Source: Lusitaniella coriacea LEGE 07157
Lineage (GTDB): Bacteria > Cyanobacteriota > Cyanobacteriia > Cyanobacteriales > Spirulinaceae
Reading direction: 5' to 3'
DNA length: 64,000 nt
Assembly (NCBI RefSeq): GCF_015207425.1
Contig: NZ_JADEWZ010000005.1
Span: 124,001-188,000, forward strand
The position numbers were made by a program, and so were the translations under genes. Every line of letters begins with the position of its first letter. Position 1 is the stretch's first letter. Shown here one piece after another: positions 18,863-30,800 of this stretch. Under the pieces are notes generated by a model. The model saw only the letters and a program-made list of their open reading frames with translations, ran no database searches and was not told the origin of the DNA.

Positions 18863-21800
18863 ATGACTGAGATCGATCGTCGTATTGCTAAACTTTCCCC
18901 TGCGAAACGAGCGCTACTAGAGCAAAAATTAAAGCAAAAGGCGGGAAAAAAGAAGGAGTCTCAACGGATTCCTAAAAGATCGCTAGAAGATGCCGCATTA
19001 CTATCTTCAGCACAGGTTCGGATGTGGTTTCTCGCCCAGTTGGAACAAGAAAACCCTGCCTACAATCGCCCTTCCAATATTCGATTAAAAGGGGCGTTAA
19101 ATGTGGCGGTGCTGGAGCGAAGTTTGCAGGGAATTATTCGCCGTCACGATGTATTGCGGACGTTCTTTTCTTTTAATAGTGGAAAGCCAATTCAAATTGT
19201 CGTACCGGAGATCGAACTTTCTCTTCCTCTTATCAATCTTTCTAATTTCCCCGAACCCAAGGAAAAACTCGAACGCTTGGCAAAGGAAGAGGCACAGCGT
19301 CCTTTTGATGTTTCAAAATTACCGTTATTTCGAGCAACGCTCGTTTGTTTTAGAGATGAGGAACATTTTTTATTACTCACCTTCCACCATATTATTTTTG
19401 ATGGGTGGTCGATGGGGGTTTTCCTTCAAGAACTCGCCGCATTATACAACGCTTTTTCTCAAAATCTATCCTCTCCGCTTCCAGAACTCCCCATTCAATA
19501 TGGGGATTTTGCTGTGTGGCAACAACAGCGATTGCAGGGGGAACATCTTCAGTCGCAACTGAAGTATTGGAAGCGACAACTTGGCGGTCAATTACCTGTT
19601 TTAGAGTTACCGACGGATCGTCCGAGAGAAAGCGCGAAAACCTTTCGAGGTGCGAAACACGTCGCTGTCTTTCCCAAGGCACTTAGCACTGCACTCAAGG
19701 CGTTGAGCCAACGGGAAGGGGTAACGCTGTTTATGACTCTTTTGGCGGCGTTTCAGGGCTTGCTACACCGCTATACGAGGCAGGAGGATGTTATTGTGGG
19801 TACGCCGATCGCGGGGCGCGATCGCGCGGAACTCGAACCCCTGATTGGCGTTTTTATTAACACCCTCGTGTTGCGGGGCAATCTTTCGGGAAATCCAACA
19901 TTTCGAGATTTTCTACAACAGATGCGAGAGGTGGCATTAGGTGCGTACAAAAACCAAGAGTTGCCTTTTGAGAAGGTAGTCGAAGTCCTCAAACCTGAAC
20001 GAACTGTAGGGCGAACTTCGATTTTTCAGGTCTTATTTCAATTAAGGAATCTTCCCAACGAGCGAGTTGAAATTGATGGATTGAGTTTTGAGGAGGTGAA
20101 GTTTGAACGAGGGACGGCGGCGCTGGATTTGGCATTGGATGTTGTCGATAAACCGGGTGGATTAGCGTGTACGTTTGTTTATAATTGCGATCTCTTTGAG
20201 GCTGAGACGGTTGAAAGAATGGCAGGGCATTTTCAAACATTTTTGGAAAGTGTTGTTGCCAATCCAACGGAGAAAATATCGGAGATTTCGCTGGTTAAGG
20301 AGCAAGGTTTTATTTCCTTTTCTGGTAAGGTTGAGAAAATTGAGAAAAGTAATACATTCGATCGCGCATTACAATCTTCTCAACTGGTTTGCATTCACGA
20401 ACAGTTTGAAGCGCAAGTAGAGAGAACGCCCGATGCAATTGCCGTGCGCTGCGGAATGGACTGTTTAACCTATCGAGAACTTAATCAAAAAGCAAATCAA
20501 CTCGCTCATTATTTACAGGGATTTGGAGTGAAACCGGAAGTTCGGGTGGGGATTTGTACCGAACGTTCTTTGGAGATGGTTGTGGGAATTTTGGGAGTTT
20601 TGAAAGCGGGGGGTGCTTATATTCCGTTAGATCCTGCTTATCCCCAAGATCGCGTGCAATTTGTTCTCGAAGAAACGCAAGTTTCGCTGTTGTTAACGCA
20701 AGAACATTTAAGAGCGTCTTTTTCTCCTTTAAATCTTTCTATTTTCTGTTTGGATACAGAGTGGGAGAAGATTACATCGCAACCTTCGCAAACGCCTGAA
20801 AGTGGAGTCACGCCGGACAATCTCGCTTACATTATGTACACGTCGGGTTCGACGGGAAAACCCAAAGGCGTACAGATCGCCCATGCAAACATCGCCTATT
20901 ATATTCCTGCGGTGAGCGAGGTGTTGCAAGTTCAGGCGGAGGATGTGTATTTGCACGTTGCGTCCTTCTCCTTCTCCTCATCCGTGCGGCAATTGATGGT
21001 ACCGTTGTGTTGCGGTGCAACCTGCGTCATTGCCACTCGCGAACAAACAAAAAATCCCCTGCGACTGTTCGATCTCATTCAAACTCAAAAGGTAACGGTG
21101 TTTGATGGGGTTCCCTCTATTTGGCACTATGGATTGCAGGCATTGGATGGAGAGGGTACAGTAGCGCTTCAAAATTCTAACCTGCGCGCGATCGCGCTCT
21201 CTGGAGATTTATTTCCCACACAACTCTACAACCGACTCCGCGACTTCTTTTCAGGACGAGTTCGCTGTTTTAATATTTACGGACAAACGGAAACCATTGG
21301 TAACTGTGCTTATGCGGTTCCGGAAGATTTCGAGGGGGATCTTTATGTTCCTGTTGGGTTTCCCTATCCCCACAACCAAGCATACATCCTCAACGAGGCA
21401 CTCGAACCCGTTGCGCCGGGAGAAGTGGGAGAACTTCACATGGCGGGAGGATGCGTTAATCAGCGCCTGACGGCAAGGCAGAAGGCAGAAGGCAGAAGGC
21501 AGAAGGAACAAAGTTACGCCGACAAAGAAAGGGAGAAACTTGGCTTCTGGGAAGGAGTTTCTGAAGAGTCAATCGTTCAGGAAAATAGCGAACAGTCTTC
21601 ACCCCGTCACTTCTTCGCATCCTCTCAGGGAAAAGAGACGATAAACTTATTCAAAACTGGGGATTTAGCGCGATTTCGAGAAGATGGTGCGATTGAAGTT
21701 CTGGGACGCATGGATTTTCAGGTGAAGTTGCGGGGAATGCGCGTTGAGTTGGGGGAAATCGAGTCAACCCTCCTCCTCCATCCCCAGGTAAAAGTGGTTG

Positions 21801-24800
21801 TGGTGGTGGCGAGGGAACATTTGCCGGGAGAACGGGGTTTGGTGGCGTATGTGGTTCCCCAGGAGGGAAATCCAACGATTCAGGAGTTGCAGGACTTCCT
21901 TACTGAAAAACTCCCGGATTATATGGTTCCCTTCGCGTTTGTTCTGTTGGACGCATTTCCTTTAACCCCCAATGGCAAATTAGATCGTAACGCTTTACCG
22001 CCAGTGGAACGCACGGCGAGGACGGATTTTGTTACGCCTCGAACCCCAACGGAGACGAAGGTTGCGGCGATTTGGGCGGAAATTTTGGAGTTGGAGTGCG
22101 CTGGGATTGAGGATAACTTTTTTGCGCTGGGGGGACATTCTCTCCTCGCAACCCTGGCAATTTCTCGCTTGCGGGAAGTATTTTCTGTCGAACTTTCTTT
22201 CAATGAGTTCTTTGAGTTTCCCACAGTGGCGGCGTTAAGCGAACAGATCGATCGCGCGTCTTCTTCTCAACCCACAACGCCAATCCCACACCCCACAACT
22301 GACAAGCGTCCTGTCCCCCTGACGCTTCCCCAAGAACGGTTATGGTTGCTGGATCGACTGGCTGGGGGCAATTCCGCTTATAATCTCGTTAGGGCAATGC
22401 GCTTGCAGGGTAAATTGGATATCTCTGCATTAGAACGCGCGATCGCGGCGATTATCGAACGTCACGAAGTATTGCGGACGAGTATTCGTGTTGTTGAGGG
22501 GAAACCCGTACCGGAAATTGCGCCCACTCTACCATTTTCTCTCCCAGTTTTGGAGTTGCAAGGATTGCCGGAAGGGGAAAAGGCGGCGGAAGTCCGACAA
22601 ATTTTAACCCAACACCACCAACAGCCGTTCAATCTTGAAAGGGAACCCCTGTGGCGCGTTCGGGTGTTGCAACTCAAAGAACGAGAATTCCTCTTCCTCT
22701 TTGCCATCCACCACATTATTGCCGATGGTTGGTCGATTGAGGTTTTTTGGCAGGAGTTGTCTCAACTCTACTCCTCATTCTCTCACAACACTCCCCCCTC
22801 TTTGTCGGAACTCCCCATTCAGTACGGCGACTTTGCTCGTTGGCAGCGCCAGTATTTAGAGGAGACGCGAGAGGTTCAACTGGATTACTGGCAGCAACAA
22901 CTTGCGGGAATGCCCCCATCCCTCGATCTTCCCACCGATCGCGCGCGGCATTCAACAACGGAATTTCAAGCAGGGAGTCAACCCTTCACCCTTACTCCCT
23001 CCCTCACGGGACAATTGAAGGGACTCGCGCGAGAGTCCGGTTCGACGCTGTTTATGACGTTGCTGGCGGGTTTGACAATTTTACTTTCCCGCTACAGCAA
23101 TCAGACGGATATTCTTGTCGGTTCTCCCATCGCCACGCGAAATCTTTCGGAAACGCGATCTTTAATCGGATTTTTCGTCAATACTCTGATATTGCGAACG
23201 GATTTATCGGGAAATCCCACAATTCATCACCTGATCGATCGCGTAAAACAGATGACGCTGGAGGCTTATTCGCATCCCGACATTCCCTTTGAGGAGTTGG
23301 GAAATACACTCAACATAAGGCATTCGGGGTTCTCTTCTTGGTTTCAGGTAATGTTCATCTTGCAGAACGTTCCCAAAATTCCCCTCAATTTGCCCGATAT
23401 TACAGTAACCCCAGTCGCACTGGAAAAAGTGACTGCTGGGGCAACTTTCGATCTGACTCTGGCAATGGAAGAGACTGAAATGGGTTTGAGCGGAGCGCTG
23501 GAGTACAATGCTAATCTATTTGATGGGGCGACGATTGCACGCATGGTCGAGCAGTTTCAACGGGTATTGACGGGAATGGTCGAACAACGCGATCGACCCG
23601 TTAGCGAACTGTCTCTCTTCACTGTAGACCAACGCCAACCCTTTTCTCAGACGCAGCCTAAAATTATTTCCTCGGAAATGGGGTGCATTCATCCCCTCTT
23701 TGAGGCGCAAGTTGAGAAAACCCCCGATGCAATCGCCGTACAGTGGGAAAATCAGTCTCTCACGTACCAAGAACTCAACGAAAAAGCCAATCAACTGGCG
23801 CGATATTTGCAAGGATTGGGAGTCGAACCGGAAGTTTTGGTGGGAATTTGCGTCGAACGTTCCCTCGATCTTTTGGTGGGAATTTTGGGGATTCTCAAAG
23901 CAGGGGGTGCATATGTTCCCCTCGATCCTGCTTATCCTCAAACCCGCTTGGATTATATGGTTGCGGATGCGAAGATTGGGATATTAGTCGCGCAAGATAA
24001 GTTTGTTTCTCTATTTTCCGATCGCGTGTCCCATACAATTTGTTTGGATTCAGATTGGGAAACTATTGCCACAGAAGGGACGGGAAATATTGAAAGTGCC
24101 GTTGAACCCGATAACTTAGCCTACGTTATTTATACCTCCGGTTCCACGGGAAATCCCAAAGGAGTAGCGATCGCGCATCGATCTCTCGTTCATTTTACCC
24201 GCGCCGCGATCGCGGAATACGAAATTACATCGCGCGATCGGATTCTTCAATTCTCTTCCCTTAATTTTGATGCTTCTGTTGAAGAAATTTATCCTTGTCT
24301 CGTCACGGGTGCAACACTTGTTTTGCGAACTGAGGAGATGTTACGTTCGATTCCCGCCTTTCTACAACACTGTCGAGAGTGGGAAATTACGTTTTTCAGT
24401 TTACCCACCGCCTATTGGCACCAACTCGTTCACGAACTCCCCACTGTCCATTCCCAACTTCCTCAAACCCTGCGTTTAGTGGCGATTGGCGGCGAACGCG
24501 CAATTCCAGAACAGGCGAGGATGTGGCAAAAATGGGTTGGAGATTATCCGCAGTTGGTCAACGCTTATGGTCCTACGGAAACGACTGTAGTTGCTACAGC
24601 CTATAAAATTACCGCCTCGACAGAAATCAAACAAGAAGTTCCCATTGGACGCGCGATCGCGAACGTGCAAACCTATATCCTAGACGCGAATCTGCAACCC
24701 GTCCCCGTTGGCATTCCCGGAGAGTTGCACATTGGCGGTATGGGTTTGGCGCGAGGATATTTAAATCGTCCCGAACTCACCGCGGAACGGTTTATTGAGT

Positions 24801-27800
24801 GGACAGTCCAAGGAATAGCATTAGAGAGACGCGGAGAGGAAGAATTGAAGAGAATCTCTCCTCGGAAAAAGACTCTGCGATTGTACAAAACAGGCGATCG
24901 CGCGCGCTACCTCCCCGATGGGAATATTGAATTTCTCGGACGGATCGATCGTCAGGTAAAAATTCGCGGTTTTCGCGTTGAATTGGGGGAAATTGAAGCG
25001 ATTTTGTGTGAATATTCCTCGGTGCAAGAAGCGGTGGTTATTGCTGCGGAAGAGGCGAGTGGAACGCAGCGTTTGGTGGGGTATATTGTCTCTGAAGAAA
25101 GACAAGAACCAGAAATTTCGGAATTGCGAGATTTTGTGCGAGAAAAACTCCCCGATTATATGATTCCCGCCGCCTTTGTCCTGCTAGATTCTCTTCCCTT
25201 AACTCCTAGCGGAAAAATCGATCGTCGCGCGCTTCCGGAACCGGATTTAGATGAGGCATTCTCCGCTCAGTTTATCGCCCCTCGGAACGAAATCGAGACA
25301 GAAATTGCAGGAATTTGGGCAAATGTTTTAGGGCGCGATCGCGTGGGAGTTTGCGATAATTTCTTTGAATTGGGGGGACACTCCCTCGTTGCAATTCAAG
25401 TGATTGCAAGGATACAGGATGCGTTTTTAATCGATCTTCCCCTGCGGACATTGTTTGAGAGTCCGACAGTTGAGGGGTTAAGCGAAGTTGTCGAACAACG
25501 GCAAATTTTCTCAACAGACGCAGAGATCGAACCAGATTTACGCGCTGCAATCCCGCAACCCCACTACGATTTAGTCACGGATGTCGTGGCAAGTTGGGTA
25601 GAACGAACGCCGGAACGGGTGGCGATTTCTCAAGGCGATTGCGCCCGATCTTACTCAGAATTATCCCACAGCGCTCGCGCTTTAGCGCGCGTTCTTCTCG
25701 ATCTTGGTTTGCAACAAGGAGACGTTGTTGCCGTACAAGGGGAGAAAAGTTTTGGATTTATTGCCAGTTTGCTTGCAGTGTTTCTCGGTGGCGGCGTACT
25801 CCTCACTCTCGATTCCAATTTACCCCTGTCGCGACAGCAGTTAATGCGAAAGAGTGCGAATGTGAAATTTGACCTCTTTGTTGGTGGGGAGAATAACGAG
25901 CAATCCCTCAATGGTATTGCAGTGCATCCCGATACGGGAGAGGCGATTGATGTCGAACCCAGCGTTATCGATCTTCCCCAACTCCATCCCAACGATCCCG
26001 CATACATCTTCTTCACCTCCGGAACCACAGGCATTCCTAAAGGGGTTTTGGGGTGTCATCAAGGTTTGGCACACTTTTTGCACTGGCAAAGGGAGACATT
26101 TAATATTAAACCGCGCGATCGCGCGGCGCAATTTACAGGATTCTCCTTCGATGTCCTCCTGCGAGATGTCTTCCTTCCCCTCACAAGTGGCGCAACCTTA
26201 TGTATTCCTCCCAAAGACTTCGATTTGAGTGCAGCATCGGTACTCTCCTGGTTGGAACGGGAGAAAATTTCTCTGTTGCATACAGTTCCCACCCTCGCGC
26301 AATCTTGGTTGGGGGACGGTTCGGCGAATTTAAGTGCGTTGCGTTGGATCTTTTTCGCGGGGGAACCCCTAACGGATGCGTTGGTGAATCGCTGGCGCAA
26401 AACCTTCCCCAATTCCGGTCAAATCGTGAACCTCTATGGTCCCACAGAAACGACGCTGGCGAAATTCTTCTACATTGTCCCGGAACCTCCCATACCTGGA
26501 GTGCAACCCTTGGGTTCGCCGTTACCTCAAACGCAAGCATTAATTTGGGATGAAAACCAGCAGTTATGTGGGAAGGGTGAAGCGGGAGAAATTGTTCTGC
26601 GGACTCCGTTTCGCAGTTTGGGTTATGTCAACGCGCCAGAAGAAACCCAAAAACGCTTTATTAAAAATCCCTATCGCGACGATGCAGGGGATTTACTCTA
26701 CCGAACGGGCGATCGCGGACGGTATCGCCAGGATGGTCTATTAGAGATTCTAGGGCGCATTGACGATCAGATCAAAATTCGGGGAATTCGCATCGAACCC
26801 CAGGAAATTGCTACGGTTTTAAATCAACATTCCGCGATCGCGCAAACGGTAATTTTAGCAAGGGAGGACGAACCGGGGAATAAGCGGTTAGTGGCGTACT
26901 GCATGGCGAACGCACAACCGACACCGAGGGAATTGCGCCATTTCCTCCAAGGACAACTCCCCGAATACATGATTCCCGTTGCCTTCGTCCTCCTGGAGGC
27001 GCTACCTTTAACCCCCAATGGCAAAGTAGATCGCAACGCCTTACCCGTCCCCAATTCCTCCCATCTGGTTCAAAGCGAGAACTTCGTTGCGCCGCGTAAC
27101 GAGACGGAACGAACGATTGCAGAGATATGGAACCAAATTTTAGGAGTCAATGCGGGAATTTTCGATGATTTCTTTGAATTGGGGGGACATTCTCTCCTCG
27201 CCACCCAAGTTATCGCGCGGGTACGGGAGGCGTTCGCGATCGATCTTCCCCTGCGTCGCCTGTTTGAATTTCCTACCATTGCAGGGTTAAGCGAAGCGGT
27301 TGGAAATGCCACTCCCAACATCCTCAAAACCCTCTCTCCCATCGATCGCGCGGACACTATCCCCCTCTCCTTTGCACAACAGCGCCTCTGGTTCCTCGAC
27401 CAATTAGAGGGAAATACGGCAGCGTATAATATCCCAATGGTACTGCGGTTGCAAGGAGTCCTGGCGGTTGATGCGCTGGAAAAAGCCGTTAACGCGATCG
27501 CGCAACGTCATGATGGTTTACGCGCCAGCTTCTCCACCCGCGACGGGTTCCCCATTCAACGCTTGCGTCCGAGTTTAGATATAAATCTCACCACCCTCGA
27601 TTGGCGAGATATTCCAGAAGAAGAACAAGCAGAACGAGTCCAACAATTCGCCATTGAAGAACGCGCGAAACCCTTCGATCTCGAACGAGATCCCCTCCTG
27701 CGCGTCACCCTCCTGCGCTTAAAGGAACGCGAATACATCCTCCTCCTCACCGTACACCACATTGTTTCCGATGGCTGGTCGATGCGCATTATCGCGCGGG

Positions 27801-30800
27801 AACTGGCAGAATTTTACACGGCACTTATGGAGGAAAAAGAGCCAAATTTACCCGAATTATCCGTTCAGTACCCCGATTTTGCACGCTGGCAACGTCAATG
27901 GCTGCAAGGAGAAGTTTTAGGGACGCAATTGCAGTATTGGAAAGAACAACTCACTGGCGCGCCTCCCTTATTAGATTTACCCACAGATCGCACTCGTCCT
28001 GAAGTTCAAACCTTTTCCGGGGGGACGCGATCGCGCAAACTCTCCCCTACCCTCACCCAATCCCTAAAAACCTTCAGTCAACGGGAAGGCGCAACCCTCT
28101 TTATGACGCTGTTAGCGGCGTTCAAACTCCTTCTCTCTCGCCTTGCGGGAACGGAAGATGTGGTCATCGGAACTCCAGTAGCGGGACGCACGCGAAGAGA
28201 ATTCGAGCAACTCATCGGTTTCTTTATCAATACCGTAGTTTTGCGCGTTCGCTGCCAAGGAAATCCCACATTTCGCGACTTTTTACACCGCGTTCGCACT
28301 GTTGCACTCGGCGCATACGAATATCAAGAAATGCCGTTTGAAAAACTCGTCGAAGAACTGCAACCCGAACGCGATCGTAGCTATAACCCCCTCTTCCAAG
28401 TGTGGTTCAATATGCTCAATTTGAGCGAAAATCGTGCAGAATTTTCCGGACTGGAAGTCGAACCCCTCGCGCGATCTGCTGCACCGTCCAAATTCGATCT
28501 CACCCTCTACGCCAAAGAAACTCCCCAAGGCATTCACTTAGACGCAGTTTATAACGCTAATTTGTTCGATGGGGAACGAATGGAGGAGATGTTGGCACAA
28601 TTCGAGCATTTATTAGCGCAAATTGTCGAGACTCCCACAAAACCGATCGATCGGTTCTCTCTGGTTTCGGCGAACTCTTCTCTTCCCAATCCCCAAACCC
28701 CCCTCGCATCAAATCCCCAAGAACCCGTCCACCGACGCTTTTCCCGACAAGCGCAACGCCTTCCCGAACAAATTGCCGTTACCGACGCGCAAACCACCTG
28801 GACTTATGGGGAATTGAATCGACGCGCCAACCAACTGGCGAATTATTTACGCGCGCAAGGGGTTCAAAAACAAGATGTCGTCGCCATCTACGGCGATCGC
28901 GCGGCGAGTTTAGTCCTGGCAATTCTCAGCGTTCTCAAAGCAGGCGCAGTCTTCACCCTCCTCGATCCGGCGTATCCCCCCTCTCGCTTGCTACATTGCG
29001 TCCAAAGTGCCAATCCTCGCGCCTGGTTGCAGGTAAAAAATGACCCTCTCCCTCCGGAATTGGAAGGGTTTGCCCAAAATTGTTCCATTCAACTTCAAAT
29101 AACGCCAGATTTGACCCTAGAAGATGTTCCAACCGACGATCCGGCAGTTAAGATCGATTCTGACGATTTGGCATATATCCCCTTCACATCCGGTTCTACC
29201 GGGAAACCCAAAGGCATTTTAAGTCCTCACAATGCCCTTTCCCACTTCCTCCACTGGCACTCCCAAACCTTCGAGTTCTCCGAATCCGACCGTTTCAGCA
29301 TGATTTCCGGACTGTCTCACGACATTCTGATGCGAGATATTTTTACCCCCCTGTGGGTGGGGGGAACCCTCTGCATTCCCGACCCCAACGCGATGGAAAT
29401 TCCCGGTCAGTTGGGACGCTGGATGGTGGAAAACGAGGTGAGTGTGGCTCATTTATCTCCGGCGATGGGACAATTTTTACAAGCCACTCCCGTCCCCCTT
29501 ACCCCCTTGCGTTGGGTGTTCTTTGGGAGTGACGTACTGACGCAAAAGGAGATAAAAAGTATTCGAGAAATTGCGCCAAACGCCAAGCTGGCAAACTTCT
29601 ACGGCGCAACGGAAACCCCCCAAGCGATGGGATATTTCCCCATCACCGACTGCGAACGAGAACGCATTCCCATTGGGAGGGGAATCGACGACGTACAGCT
29701 ATTGGTTCTCAACGCGCAACAGCAACTTGCAGGGGTTGGGGAAGTGGGAGAAATTTATATTCGCACACCCTATCTCGCCAAGGGATATTTGGGGGATGCG
29801 GAATTAACGAAAGAACGGTTTTTACAGTTATCGGTTGAGGGAATAGGGAACAGGGAACAGGGAACAGTTGAGAAAAATAGCGAACAGTCTTCACCCCATC
29901 CCTTCTCCGCATCCTCTCAAGAACAAACCACCCAATGCTACAAAACCGGAGACTTCGGACGCTACCTCCCCGATGGAAACGTTGAATTTATCGGTCGTCG
30001 AGACGATTTGGTGAAAATTCGCGGTTTCCGCATCGAACTGGGAGAAGTGAAATCCGCGATCGCGCAACACCCTAAAATTCAAGATGCAGTGGTTCTCGTT
30101 CGCGAAGGGTCGTTAATCGCCTACATTGTCCCCCAAAAAGAAACGCCAACCCCCGCACAATTGCGCCACTTCCTCTCCCAAAAACTTCCCCACTATTCAA
30201 TTCCATCATTTTTTATCGCGATCGATTCCATCCCATTAACACCAAACGGAAAAATTGATCGTCAAGTACTTTTGAAACACGAAGTTACGATTGAAAACAA
30301 CGAACCCGAAAAAGTACAACCCCAAAACGAACTGCAACGCCAACTTGTTGAAATTTGGGAACGGGTTTTAAACGTTCGTCCTGTTGGAATTCGAGATAAC
30401 TTCTTCGACTTGGGAGGACATTCTCTACTCGCCATTCAACTGTTCGGCGAAATGCAAAAAGTTGCCGGAACAGATATTCCCATTGCTGCCATTTTCCAAG
30501 CGCCAACTATCGAACAATTAGCAGATATTTTGCGCCAAAAAGCGGGATTGCAGTCTTGGATTAGTTTGGTTCCCGTGCAACCCAACGGTTCAAAACCCCC
30601 CTTCTTCTTCCACGGCGGCGCGGCGGATGCCATGACCTGGGCGGGTTTCGGGCGAAACTTGCCCCCAGACCAACCCTTTTACGGATTGCAAAATCCAGAA
30701 CTCGACGGCAAACACGACCCCCTCTCCTCCGTTGAGGAAATGGCGGCGCACTGTCTCCGAGAAATCCAAACCCTGCAACCCCACGGGCCCTATTATATCG

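Noticed and set aside
22747-23292. 181-codon frame inside the NRPS
   Set aside because: Alternative frame of the condensation domain C2.
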